64,000 nt of DNA from assembly GCF_023101765.2 (NCBI RefSeq), contig NC_064225.1, positions 6,696,001 through 6,760,000 on the forward strand, read 5' to 3'. The notes under the pieces were generated by a model. That model saw nothing but the letters and a program-made list of their open reading frames with translations, did not search any database and was not told where the DNA came from. Source of the DNA: Spodoptera frugiperda (lineage: Eukaryota > Arthropoda > Insecta > Lepidoptera > Noctuidae). The position numbers and the translations under genes are program-made. Shown in pieces: positions 23,419 to 38,400 of this stretch (positions are counted from its first letter, which is position 1; each line of letters begins with the position of its first letter).

Positions 23419-26400
23419 GTAAGTGGATTATCTATACTTACTAATATTATAAAGCTGAAGAGTTTGTTTGTTTTTTTGTTTGAACGCGCTAATCTCCAGA
23501 ACTACTGGTCTGATTTGAATAAGGGTTTGGGTTGGATATCGCATTTATCAAGGAAGGTTATAGGCTATAAAACATCACGCTACGATTAAAAGGAACCGAG
23601 CAGAGCGGGTGAAACCGCGATGAAGTAGCTATCTTTGTATAATAACAGTAATTTTTATATGTAATAGGTGACAAACGAGCACTCGGTTCACCTGATGGTA
23701 AGCGATCTGCGCCGCCCATGGACACCTAGTTATAAGCAATTGTATTGAGTTGTGCAACTCAAATAGTTACCGTTATTTGTAGGACTAATCTTCTTTTTAA
23801 TCTTGGAGAGTCATCTTTTGGTATTTGGTATAAATGAGCTAGTTCGACCGGAGTGGTACTACACAACGCTTGCATTGTGTTTTGCTGTTTCAGTGTGGTT
23901 ATTGAAGGTGATTAAAGGCCTTATTCCCCCCTTCGCACCTGCGAACCCACCCCTTTAGGTCGGCAACGCACTTGTAACTCCTGTGCTATTTAGGGTGTAG
24001 ACGGGCGGCAACGGCAGCCATAAGGTGACCCCTATATTTGCTGTCCTATAAAAAGAAATATGGCACATGATGACATGACAACAAGTGCAACAAATAGCTA
24101 CTGTCTAACAATAACCTCTATATTTAACATTACCTATTACATATTTGCACTATTAGCAAATAACTATTGTTCCATACATTGTCATTTGTAACACCACACC
24201 GCACATAAGAGTAGGTACAGCTCTTATGTTTGTGTATCTACAAGCCAATCATATTTAATGAGACAATTGCTGTGGTGATTGAGCAATTGACTGTTTATGA
24301 ATTCGTAGAACACAATCTCAAATGTTAACATAATAGTGTGACACTCTTTAATGCCTCAAGAGGTAGGCAGAGGTGTATTTATATAATGTAGCACCAATTT
24401 TTGCCCAGTTGTGTTATGGAGTCGCAATGTCAATATCCTATGCAACGGTGAGCTTTTTATCCGGAGCTGCGGACTATCTAGCGGGTTTACCGGGGCTCCG
24501 GCTCGAAAAGCAGGGGTAGGAACGGGGCGATTTTAGTCAGTAAGAGTCTGACACTTCCTCTCGCCTCGCTCAAGACGAGAGAAGCCATTGGATGATTTTT
24601 CCCCTTAAAAAAAAATTACAAACTTTTCTCCACTTCTGTTATGAGTCGCAATGTCAATATCCTACGCATAGGTGAGCTTATTGGCTTACTTTGGACACAA
24701 TTTTAGACTGTGATACAACACCCAAATACTTTAAAAAAAGGGACACGATAATGCTTAGTTCGACATGAAAATTGAATCTGAAAACCCTTACTCGGTAGTC
24801 TCTGTTTTAAAAAAATGTATGACGTAAACCGTACCCTTAGTATGAATTCTTAATATAAACGAGATACGCTACTTAATATAAACAAGAGTGCGTTCAGTGC
24901 TCTGATTGGTTTATTTGAGCCGGCCAATCAGATCATTACGATTACTTTAAACGTAAAGCAAATTCGTACTAAGTTTGTTGGTGTTACTTTATTGTACATT
25001 ATCCGTCTACAACTTAGTTGAATAAAACCAACTACAACTAAAGTTACATACAGTCTTTCTTTGAATAAAAAAATCGATCGCACCACATAAATCTTTTACT
25101 TCGACAACCGTACCGCAGGAAGACCTTGAGCTCACCTGTCGCAGTGACGGCCATACAAAGCAATCGCTCTACTTCTTACCAATATTATGTATAGGTATGT
25201 TAGGTATGTAACTGTGAAAGTTTGTGAAGCTAATGCATAGGTATTTATTTATGGCAATAGACTCACTCCCTAGTATTCATTATACGCGACTCGTAATATC
25301 ACTAGTGAAAAGGGGATGTACAATGTATGTGTGCCATTATTTACACCCCTACCTGCCACTATGCGGATAAAAGGCGTAAATTTATAAAACAAAGTGTGTT
25401 CGTGTGAATGTAAGTTTGTTACGTATTCTTTTACGCAAAAGCCACTGAACAGATCTGAATAAAACTTAGCACAAGTCTGGAATAAATAAATAGACTGCTT
25501 CCAAGAGGCCTAAACTATAAGGCTGATAAATGCACTTGTCTTATAAATTTTCTGGTGTTACGAGTGTCTATGGACGTGGCGATTGGTTACCATCAGGACA
25601 TCCGTCTGCTCATTTGAAAATAAAAACAGGCTACTGTTGATCCCATACACGGTTGACGTTGCTGGCTTAAGCTTAGCAAATTATCTAATTGGAAATATTA
25701 ATGTAAACTTGCTCCCCACAGGGATTTACTGAAGCTGAAAGTGAAACAACTAGAGAGGTGCAAGTTCGTGACTCGCATATTCAAGAAGAACGTACGCAAA
25801 CTGCACCTGTACATAGACTGCAATGAGCCAGAGATTGACAAATTCATGAACCTCGTGTTCCCACAGTGAGTATATTTACTGCTTTATTCATTTTTATACT
25901 TTGATATGTGAATAATTTCCAGCAAAATACTATGATTTAAAATACACATTAGTAACTATAGTAATTTCGCCCAGTGAGTGAGGCTATTCGTACCAAAGGA
26001 CCAAACTCCTTGTCGGAGGTACGAACTTAGAATTCCTCTGATGTTGTAAAGGCGGCCCTGATAACTTACAATGTATATGTGTATGCTGGTTCGTATATGT
26101 GTATGCTGGTTCGTATCGTAATCCTGCTCCGAATGCTGGTTTGGTCCTATCCTTTTAAAAAATCTACAAACATAGTTACGAGGAACGGTTAGCTTTTTAT
26201 AGCTGGTAAATATTACACGAACCGAGCTGACAAAAATAGTTAGGGAACCCTGGAGATCATCTGTGTCACACTGACCAACGCTACCGACAGCGACCCTTAC
26301 AAGTTTTATTTACACAGAAAATCTTTAAATTCTTTTAAACCTATTTAGCTCGTTTTGTCGAAAGTAATAAAGAAAACAAACTTGACTTTCGCACGTTTTT

Positions 26401-29400
26401 TAATTGCCGTCTCACGCAATATTAGGTTCGGGACGTGACAATTAATTTAATGTCAACATTTTTCATAACTAGCTGTGTGATCATTTGATCATAATAAAAG
26501 TCACAGTAATGATAAAGAAAACTAAAAGAACACGTAGTAAATTCTCTCACATAAAGCAGAAATTAAATCTATCTGTGTACAATCGTTTGTTATGACTATC
26601 TTTTCTTTGGCTGTCTTCTTACCTTTCAATGTTTCGCTAAATGCGAAGGAATTCAATAAGAAATTGGCTAGCAGTTATTTTTTTTATTACACTAATAAAC
26701 ATCTATCATTTGTTATAACGTTTTGCCCAAACAGTGTAGTAATTCCTAAGTTTAGTGCATTAATAAAAACTATAAATTAGTTAGACTGCCTCGTTGGTCG
26801 AGTGGTCGCAAGTGTAACTGCCGGACAAGGGGTTTCGAGTTCCCTGGTCGGCAAAGGTTAACTGAGCTTTATTCGGTTTTTCGAAAATAATGTGCACCTC
26901 TGTTTACCCTATCGGGGATAAAAGGTGTGATATTGAATATAATGTAAATTAGTTAAATATTTAAACAATTTTTAATAAGGTACTTACACTCCATCCTTTG
27001 GCTTTTACAAACGCGTCCCTTTTTACATTGTGTGTTTACAACATTTACGCTTTGGCTTAAGTATAACATTTTCACCATTACTCAATTGAAGTGGAAATGA
27101 GTTTCCCTTCTGTATTAATTTAAGATTTGTAAGATTTTAATTAACCTTTTATAATTTATCGAATTCAAAATGTTATAAAGTTTCGATAAAACGACTCTCG
27201 TTTAGGTATCTGAAAAAAATGTTAGAAAGTAATTTCATACGCTTGTAAGTGTGGTTGCGAACCTAGATGATTTCATATTTAAATAAAATCGAACTTGACA
27301 CAATATTCAAGGCTTATTCTATAAATTCTTAGTACTTTAAAAAATGTTGGTCCTTAGGTCCTTGTTGAAAATCAGTAGTCCTTTGAGTACATAATTCAGT
27401 CTGAACCTATTACGGCGACGGTATAGTTAACGTTATGGATGAGCGATCGGCTAATGTACGAGTGGCGCATTCATTTTGTAGACTACAATTGATTTCCTGT
27501 ACCATACACGTGTTATAGATCTCAGTACTATAATTCACATAGGTATATACTTATACCATAGACATGTCCTACCAATAATTTACTTCGTTATGAGTATAGA
27601 TGACAGCCTATTGTAAAAAATGGGATAGTCAATCTCAATCATGTCATGAAATGATTGAATACTAAACAATGCGAAATAACCTTTCGAGTCTCCCAATGTG
27701 CCCGTGACCTTAAAATGCTCTCAGTTATACAAGGTACCTGCCGGTCTTGCAATATCGATTTTAGGTCCCGTCTAGCCTATAAATAGACCTCGGTACAAGC
27801 GCACCTACGCTCCGTAAGGGTTCATTCAAAACGATAACGTAATCTCTCGGTGATTAAATAACTTTTCACGTAAATTCAATCTGGATTATAGAGTTGACAT
27901 TTGACTGATTTAGACGATTGGCTTTGAAAGTTTCAAGATGGATTCAGAGTGATAAAATCTGGTGGATATTTTTGGTGTGATATAAATATCTGGTAAATTG
28001 AATATCGAAGTCGTAGGCAGTAATGGACTTATATCTGTACTCAATTTGGCAATTTTGTTTTTATCTGGAGATATAAGCTATTTTAGGTTGTTTACTAAGT
28101 ATTATTATTCATGTCTACGCTAATTATAGTAAGTATTTCTATGCCGAAGCTGTTTAAAATAAAACGTTTACCTTATAAAAGCAAACATTTGTTATCGAAC
28201 ATTAAAGACCGAAATTGCCCAGTCATGCGAATGCCATGTATGTATATTATTATCTGACTTGAAGAAACAGCTATTCAACGCAATATTAGTAGTTACGTCT
28301 GCATACAGCGAAGACAGTCGATATCAGACTAAACTTGCATCGATTGAGACTATATTAGAACGTGTTTAATCAATACGGTTGGTCGCGTAGCGCCGTCGAC
28401 GTCCAAGTGATGTAACAATGACATCGGTACGCATAGCACAATATAATGTTTACGAAACCATCTCGTAATGCATAGCACAATATAATGTTTACGAAACCAT
28501 CTCGTAATGTTGATTGAAAATAAATAAACCTGTTCCATTTATTCAGTTCACTTTCTCGTGTGATCTGTCGCACGGAAGCGGATCGTAGGACCAATTACGT
28601 CGACTGAAGGACCAATTCCGAAAGTGGTTTTTGGTCTTTGTGTACTCTGTCTTTGATAATATGAAGTGACAGTCTGTACCTTCTCTTATTTGTATAGTTA
28701 ATCGCAAAATGTATTTGTTTTGTTTTAATCTTTTAATTCTGCAAATAGACATTATCTTTTTGCATTTGTAAATGTGATTGCTTCGTTCCACTCCTAAAGA
28801 ATATGTTTTTGTTTTCTCTATGTATACTTAGGTAATGGGTTTAAAAAACTGTTATGCTTTTATCAACCATGACATTTTAACGCAAACAAACTTTGCTTAC
28901 GAATAATAAGTAGACCTTTCACATTGAACACAGGATCCATGCTTTATTGTTGTTTAATAATACAACAATACTTCGCTTGGAAGGTCGGCCCAGGGTCGAA
29001 ATAAATGTACCAGGAGTTTAAGCGTCGCGCCGTTCGATATTGTGCCCGGGATTTGCGAAGCTCCTCGCGTTAATGAGAAATTTATTATTTATCGTAATGC
29101 TTGTACTGTCTGAAGAGTTGCTCTGTTCTAATTTACTGTAGCACAGTCGTATAATGAGGGATAAAGGTGTTGGGTTCACAAAGGTTACGCCTCTTGGATT
29201 TTGCGCTCCGATTCGTAACAAGAAAATACCTACTTTAGTGTCCTTCTGCGTTGTAGTTGCAGTAGAGATTAATAATACTAGGATTAAAAGTATTAAGCTA
29301 TCTTTGTTGTAAAAAGGCAACCTGAAAATAATGGAATGGAATGGATGTATAATTTAATTACGCAATGAGAAGGGAAAGACTCTGCATTACTTTTTTGTAA

Positions 29401-32400
29401 TATAATTGTAATTGCGTTAAAATTTTAATGGACAGAAAGTGAAGCTGTACTTAGACTCAAATCATGCAGCTGTTACTAAACTATGCTACGTCTAATGTAT
29501 TTGTACTTTATACACTTACTGCCGTTATCAGAGTCATTTAATGGTTACTTAACCTAGTCCTTAGCAATTGTTTTCGATACAACATTGTACTTTAAATTGT
29601 TCAATCTAATAATAGTTTAAGTAATAATTAAATGACTCTGAGTGCGACATTTAATTGTGAATAATACTGCCGGTAACAAATAATTAAGTAAAGTTTAGCC
29701 TTAAGAGATCCTAAGCTACACTAGCGCCACTATAACGACGCAAAAACCCAAATTTTATCATTGAAAGTCCTTCGAAAATGTAGGTCGTCTCCACAAGCGT
29801 TTCCCTTTTAAGTAGACATTAAAATGTATCAGAGACAAACGTAATCGGTGCCTACTTAACGATACAGCGTCATAAGTAAACTTTCCAAAACTCTGCTCTG
29901 GGTCTGCATACATACATAATGTTTAAGTCGCATCAAACTGTTATTTGGAAGTTCTTTTAAACGGCAAATATCCAAGAGCAACTGAGTCAATATCGGTAAC
30001 CTATTTATTGGTCTCAATCCAAAAGCTAGGTTATGATCGATTTTCTACATCTAGTTGTTAGGAGTTTCGGCTAAAAACTTTAGACCAATCTAAAGATCCA
30101 AGAAGGTTATAGCTAGTAGAGATAGAATTTGACATACAAATTTATTGGCAGGAAATTTTACAAAGAGATTGGTTAAGGAGACTGGCCGTAAGTGGAACAA
30201 AATGGTTGGCAAGGATGTATTGAAATATAAGTAGTCAAACTTCACGCAAGTTAAAGGCGTGCCGAGGAAGCGGTTTCTTATTATTTTTCGCAGCGAATTA
30301 GTGTTTTGTAATACTGTTTTTACTGGAATTGTAGGTTTCTAATACAGTACAATTTTCTTTTGATGATCTAACCTTGGATATTTTTTTCAAATAATAATAT
30401 TCAGTTAATTATCTCATTATCATTTAGCAATGAACAGCAAACAATTAGGATACAATAATCTTGAGACTGGTGTCTGTTGTAGATGAAAACTGTATTACAG
30501 ATCACCAGGCCAACCCTTCGACGCAATGCATTACTTTACATAGTAAAGTAAATTGCATGTTCCAAATGTACCATTTTACCAACTAGAATTTTTCCCGATG
30601 ATACTTAGGGTCCGTTACATGTTCTGTCAATCTAATCGAGATAAGGAACGAGCACTTAACAAGATAAACGGATGGCACTTTCTCGATATTCAAAGCCGTA
30701 ATTGAAACAGATTAAGCATCATCCTATTTAGATGCAATTGCAACCCGGTTTGCGAGACAGGATATAAGATATTAGTGCCCATATAAAATGCTCCTATCAT
30801 TGAAACGTGAATGTATTCGCTATACCCTTATTATTGATGCGAAAAGAAATTTGTACTCTACCAATTTTCTTGATATCTTGCGTTTTTTATGGGATAACGC
30901 GGCGATGGAGAAGACAGATCACCTGATGGTGGGCAATCGGTGCTACCCATGGACACTTACAACTGTTAAAAATGTTACAAAACGTGTTAAAAATGTGTTG
31001 CTGATATTTTAGGTTTTTGAGGATTAGGTTTAAAAATTGGACACACATATAGATAGGATACAAGGCACTTAATGGAAAATTTCACCCAGGCAAACCCACG
31101 AGTACAGCCAGCTCGCTATAAACGTTATACAATGTTGTGTATAGTTATGAAATATGCAAATAGCATGTTATAAAACTATGAATTAAAGATAAAGAATGCC
31201 GTTTACGTTTACCATTCAGTGCGCAGTACTTTCAATCAACAAACCGTAACTAATATTATTATTTACTTCAGAACTTGTTGTTTTAAGTGAATGTACAATT
31301 GTACATGTATGTAATGTTATGTGTTACTTTGTTAGCTGTTGTACTAGCTGTCTACGTTTTGTTAGTACTTATTTTATACTCAATAGGCACTAGCTCGCTT
31401 GGTTACAATTCTCTTTATTTATTTTTTGATTTTTCTTATAGTGGTCCTTATAGTAATTTTATTTTACCTCTGTGACTCTTAGGACCAAGAATTAGTAAAC
31501 ACTATTTTGCTAACTAAAGAGGTTTAATAGATTTGCTAATCACGTAATTTTAACGTAATATTGATTATCCAAAGGCAGTAATACAGTGACTTGATTACCT
31601 ACTACGCGACTCTTAGGACCAAACTGTCAATATATCGTCGATAAACTACTTTATATTTTTCCTTCCTCCCAAAGTTGTTGTAGTGTTAATACTATAAATA
31701 TTTATGTATTTTGTTCCAGATTTTTCGACACACTGAATCTCGAGGAGATATTATTCATTGGACCAAGCTACATGCAACTGAGTAACCATGTGCCATTTAT
31801 TAAGCTGAAGGGGTAAGCGATTTATTTTTAATTTCATTGCCCTTGCTACTGATTGTGTACCTAGTGTTATTAATTCCAATATTCCCAATATTAGGCATCG
31901 GTTGAGTAAATTGCTAGTTTATTGGCCGATTCCGGATCTGATTTTGAAAAGTTAATGGTTTTTGGGTACACTTTGAAACGACCTAGATTCACTGACAGTC
32001 AGACTGATATACAATTCAATTTTGTATTTCCAAAGTGCCTAACTAAGGATTAATTGAAATAAGTGCTTTGATTTTGACCAAGTAAAAAGGGAAGCCAAAA
32101 TAAATTTACGATAAATTTTAGCTTTCTATTCGCCCTTCTCTTGACTATATTTTTTTTATTACATTTGCCATTTATAAATAGATTTCCTTATATTATACTG
32201 ATTGCTTGTTTGTTGCAAATTAACTTATTTTCTATTTAAATTCCACCAGCCGGGTACCAATCGAGAGCCTGGTGTACAAGAACATTCAGACCCTGAAGAA
32301 GCTGGGCTTCATGGGATGCGGGATGGCTGCGATGAAGAATGAAAACGAGAGATACTGCGTATGTATTATTATATTACTATTTTTCTTTTCCTTATTCTCG

Positions 32401-35400
32401 GCTCGGCTTCTGGGCTGGTTTCGAGAGTCAGTACGGACCAAAGCCAAGTGCTAACTCATGTGGATGTGACAATTTTGGGTGTGGGTGGGCGAAACATTAT
32501 CTGTTTGGCTTAGAAAGCTTTCTGACTATATAGCATGTATTTAAGTCTTTGACTGCCAATAGAAAACTGTTGAAGGCAAATCCTCCGCTAATGTCGGTCA
32601 CCTGGTGTCCCCCATGGCGTTTAACGTGTTAAAGTACCTTTGTATTCATAGAGATAAACCATTATTCGCGATTTGCTCTCATAAATATTTGAGGAAGTTA
32701 CTCGATTAGTTTCAGCTGAAGATTTTTGGCCCTGGCGTGGCTTGAAACTTATTAAGTATTCTTGTCGAACAGTAACGTAGCAAGCAGTTTATAACCCTAT
32801 TGAATTGAATTAGCTTTGCTACAGAAATGAGTACTAACCTATTATTTAAATATACGGCGAAAGATTATTAATTTTAAGACGAAAATTAATTGATATTTAA
32901 TAAAATTAGGCCATTATTCGTAGTATACCAATACAATAACAAATGACGTTCAAAATGCAACCTTTCTCATTAGTAACAAGGTGCAAAATCAAAGGTCAGG
33001 TGCGTTAAGGAAGCGCTTTCTTCCTTTTGCGTCAGACGGCTGCCATTTAAAGGTTGAACCTTTGCGATCAATGCCACACAAACTTGTTCTGTTAGTACCA
33101 GGTATTAAGGTTAACCTTTCACTGCATTCATCCTAAATGTGTTCCTAAGTAACCACTTAGACATTTAGTAGACTTAAGAATTAGCTGGTAGGATTTCGAG
33201 GATTATTAAAAGAATTCTTAACGCCCATTTGTCCTGGTAATTGGACTATGAGTGATGGGGTCTTATTACCAAATCTTAGGGGCGCTTTGCCACCAGATGT
33301 AATTGATATAAGAAACATAGCTTTGTTGAGTTCGTTTCCACCAATTTTAAGCTATGTGTAATGTGTATCAATGACAATTATTTCTGGAAGCCAAACGCAT
33401 CCATAGCAACGTAGGATAGCACATTTCAGGTGGAAAAGCACCCTAAGTCATGCAAAATATTATTGGATATTTGAAAATTAATTCAGACATCAGCGATGTC
33501 TTGTAATCTGATCAATAGAGGCATAGTATTTAATATGTACAGTTACCCCACCTCGCCGGACGTTAAAAGACACCCCCATTAGCCCTTAGTTCTAGAAATA
33601 ACCATGAGTAACGAAACAATAGCTCCAATAGCAACCTCTACATACTACAGAACACTGAAAGGTCTTGAAAATAACCTTTTATCCTAGCTGACTTAATATC
33701 AAGTTACCTAATGTAGGTGGTAGGTGTAATATCTCTTTTATACCTTTGTTCTCCTATCACACGTTATGACGTCATACGCTAGTTCTTATTATGTTATTCC
33801 AAACATAATCTGTCCATCGTTGCTTTGTTATCTTCTCTTTCATTATCACTATAACGGATTTTTAAAAAGGAACTTCTGAGTTAATTATAAGTTCTTTAAA
33901 GTATGCTAGTTCCTCTAGTGTGGAGCATGCAAACGTTGTCCCACTATAAGATTTTCTCCTGTATCGTGGTTGCGTTTACAAATATACAACTTTACATGCA
34001 CATAATATCCAGACTCGAAGCAACAATTTGTCGATCACACAAAGAGTTGCTCTGTGCTGTGTGAATCGAAACCGCTACATGTTGCACCAAACGTGGAGTC
34101 AATAATTAGGTTTTTTAACGTTAATGAATACGAGTCCCGGTGTAACTTGAAACTAATAGAACCTTCCTTCAAAAGTTGACGTGTCCCGTATATTTGAATT
34201 AATGTAATTGTATTATTCTTCTAGAACAAGCAAGTGGAGTACTACTCCCGGCCGCTGAAGTTCAACACTGTGCTCGCCATGGCAGACACCATCCTCAGCA
34301 GCACCAACCAACATCTGATGCGGTACTCTACTATCACTGTGAGTATAACCAAGCATTTTTTAAGGGCAAACTCGTCAAGTGACTTCTTCCAACTCAGGTG
34401 AGGCGTGAAGTAGTGTCAGACGCAACTGTGCTAATTTGAATGAAGTGTAAAGTTTGTGAAGTTAGACCATGTAATTACGGACCATAATCTAAAATCCTCC
34501 ATACAAGCAACGACAAAATAGTAGTGCAATTAACTCCGTGCTATTACTGAGAAATTCTTGAAAAACTGAAAAAAGCCCAGCAATACTTTGCTCGACCCGG
34601 GAATCAAACCCGAAACAGCCTTGCTCGGGCAGTCGCACTTGCGACCACACGACCAACGAGGCAATGACAATAATCTTAATCCAAAGATTTTAGGATGAGA
34701 TAGTAGCGTCGTTCTTAGGATTAAAGTCAAATAATGGTGTGTCTTGGAAAGTTAAAACAATTTATTTATACCTCTCTACTTACTTTATTACAGCACATAA
34801 TAGTGGATTACGAGCAACTGAGCACGTCGTCCCTGGTCACATTGTCCCAGCTGAAGAGCTTCCGCTACCTGACGCTGAACATCACGAACAAGAAGCCGGC
34901 GCTGCAGCGCATCGACTGGGAGACCATGCACGACTTCTACAAGTACGCGCTCCGCGTCACCGTTAATATTGTAAGTTATATAGTACTACTACTATCTATT
35001 GTTACCTATCTTCCGCTACCTGACGCTGAACATCACGAACAAGAAGCCGGCGCTGCAGCGCATCGACTGGGAGACCATGCACGACTTCTACAAGTACGCG
35101 CTCCGCGTCACCGTTAATATTGTAAGTTATATAGTACTACTACTATCTATTGTTACCTATCTTCCGCTACCTGACGCTGAACATCACGAACAAGAAGCCG
35201 GCGCTGCAGCGCATCGACTGGGAGACCATGCACGACTTCTACAAGTACGCGCTGCGAGTCACCGTTAATATTGTAAGTGATATAGCTGTACTATACTCTA
35301 GCTACGAGCTTACTTATAGACTGTTTAGACTCTAAACAGTCTATAAGTAAGTTCATAGCTGTCAAAATAACCTACAGTATTGGTTGGTTTATTCGAGCTG

Positions 35401-38400
35401 GCCAATCAGAGCGCCGAATACACTCTTGTTTCGATTACTTTAAACGTAAAGTATGCTCGTACTAAGGCTACAGATTACAGATTATAAAGCCAAACATGAT
35501 ATATCATTTAGTTCATTCAATATTCGTTTTTTAGTTATACCTTATACGAAAGCAACGTGGAGCTTGTGTTGCGACTCAAGAGTATGGAACATCATATAGT
35601 TGCAATGTCAATGTAGATCGATCGGAATTGTATTCACTCATAAGTCCTCTGATAGTATGCAATCAAGCTCACTCGTTCCGAATGAGGAAACACTAAACAA
35701 GTACAGTTTCACGGATTTCCTGCGAGGCCGAGGTATCACTTTGGTCACGTCAACCCATTCGTATCGAAACAGGACTCTTCTAAATTTTAAATGATTGAAA
35801 CAGTTACTTTTATATGACAAAATGGTTGTAGATAAAATAATGTATGTTATATGGTATTGTTTCAGATCGCCGTGCCATACAGGAGGTTCGAAGACATCAT
35901 GCAGAATGTCCTAGTCGAGGGTCTCCGCCTTATATCGCTCAAAGTCATGTTCTGCAAGTCTGTGAGTACCTTCCTACATACATTTCATACATATTTCGAT
36001 AACTATTTAACTTAATAGAGACTTATTCCATAAAAATACTAAAATATTAGTCTTCATCATCAGCCGTAAGACGTTCACTTCTGAACAAGGGCCTCCCCTT
36101 GAAGGGGCGGAGAGTTACTATAATCCCCACGCTTGGCAGGCGGCTTGGTATTCCCAGTTAAGTCACCGATGTATTTCAGAGAATGCTGTCCATCCTTCGG
36201 CAGCTGGTCCCAATTTTAGGACGTACTAGGAGTAAAAATATAATATGTATAATAATAGATACTAGTGGTCGCCTAGTGGTCGAAATTCAACCATATACGA
36301 TTTAATTTACAATACCACTTAACATACGTTCAAGGATAATTTTTATTTAACTCAAACTCAAACAAACTCTTTTATAAAACTCTTTTCAAATGAGACGTGA
36401 GAATACCATCGCAATGTCTATCGATTTTGACGTTTTGTCAAATACGATCAGATACTATGCATGTGTGTGTAATGTTTTATTTATTGATTTAATGTACTTT
36501 ATAAGCATTATTTTTTAAAAATATTAGCGTTCTGTACTTCTCCTACACATAAACTATAAGTGTACCAAATTTTATGCTCCTACGTCCGCGCAATTTTCGT
36601 AAAAAGCGGTCCAAAGTTTTTGCATCACGTATTAATATATAGATTATTATTGACAAGTAAATAAACAAAGTATACAATGTGTTCCAGCTGTACACGCCCC
36701 TACTGTCGCACATATCGCGCCTGTACCAGAGCACGCTGCAGGAAGTCATCTGGGCAGACTGTCCCTACGACTCGTCAGACCCGTACCATCGCGTCGTCAG
36801 GCCAATGCGACAGGCACAGGTATATCTACCAAAAATATTTTTAACACATTAAACGCCGTGGTGTTCTCCGGTAAACGACGTTAGCGGAGGATTTGCCTTC
36901 AACAGTTTTCTATTGGCAGTCAAAGACTTATGATAAGCCCGCCAGAACCTCCATAAACTGATGAAGGTATGTTCCACAACATTTTGTCCCAACCGAATGG
37001 TGACAAGGCAAAAGCTTTACATACGCTATGCGTAAGGCAAAAGCTTGACATACGCTATGCGTAAGGCAAAAGCTTGACATACGCTATGCGTAAAGGCCCC
37101 TTTAAATAAATAAAGAGGAAAAAAGAAACCTCGATAAAACCGCTGCAACTCGATCTAAATACAACAATGAAAAAACCAAAACATTGAAGTCTTACGCGTC
37201 TCAGGGACATGTACCATGTTCTTAGATCCCGCAACAAGAAAAGATGCCATTCACTTCTTATTACATGCAACATAAACTGTTAAAACAGTGGTTGATATTA
37301 TAAATGATGGTGGTTCGAGGTTTAAAAAGCGTGACATTGTGTTATAAAATGAAGTTGTTACTGATACTTACTATCTTAGAAATCGCTTAGAAATCAATAC
37401 TGAATATCAATCAATATATTCCCCAGCCGGACACGTACGCGCACGTGAACCCGTTCGTACTCCTGTGTTGGCAGTGCATGCATCTACAGCGCCTCGCTAT
37501 ACATGGTAATTATACGGTAGATTAATTTTTAAACTGTAGAGTTTTGGAGTGATAATACGATAAGTCTATCTAACGTCAATTGATAATAAATGAATAAAAT
37601 GGAAATAATGAAAAGAATGAGAAGAATTCTTCGTAAAAGAAAACATTATTGTGCCTAATACATTTTTAAGAATGCTGAATCCAATTTTGTATAAACGTGC
37701 CTTTTGCTAAGCACTAAGCAATTTATTTATAATTAAGAGTTCCGCTTAGGCTCGAAAGTATTCGTAATGACACGAGTGTTCCATATGAAATTATTTTCTA
37801 ATATTATTAAATTTTCTGGTTTCAATAGGTTACTGGGTATGGCAATACGACTTGCTCGGTTTCGTGCGCCTACGCAAAGGGTTGATGCAGTTGGAGATAT
37901 CGGCCATATACCACAAGCAGGACCGGTTCCACAACATGCTACAGTTGAGCGAGGAGGGCGCTATTCGAGTCCTGTGCGGGGACCAACCGCCGCCTGTCGA
38001 CCCGGAGTATGTACAGGTTAGTTTCTGTTGAATTCATTGGTACTTTTATGTAAACGTCTTTGATTGGGATTTTGCTCAATAGAACCGAATAAGGTAAATA
38101 TACGATGAACTTTCAAGTAAAGGAAACTGGACATGTGGACATGTAATTCGCGATTTATTACTTTTACTTTTTGATTTGTGGTGATGGTAGTGTACATATT
38201 GTACACATATTCTTTACACGAGTGAAGTGAGGGGAAGTTACTAAAAGACTACACATTAGACAGAGACCTAGACAGCGGCATTCTTTGATAAATTTCCACT
38301 TAGGTAGACGGGCTCGGTAGTCTGTCACGACCTGTTGATGCAATAATCTGATGTGATTATAAAAAGGCCCCAATAAGGTTTAATGAATTTTAATCTCATA

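Larger units (their letters stand above)
25866..31719 (+). other. FBXO33-like long intron
   Basis: 5.85 kb, with a truncated SINE (26783), a 39-bp tandem duplication (28431) and the antisense ORF at 29018. The remainder is AT-rich with no recognised unit. Confidence 0.6.

Noticed and set aside
34734..35117. 127-codon ORF and its overlapping relatives at 34739, 34999 and 35150
   Set aside because: These arise from reading exon 6 and its tandem copies through the intron in shifted frames.
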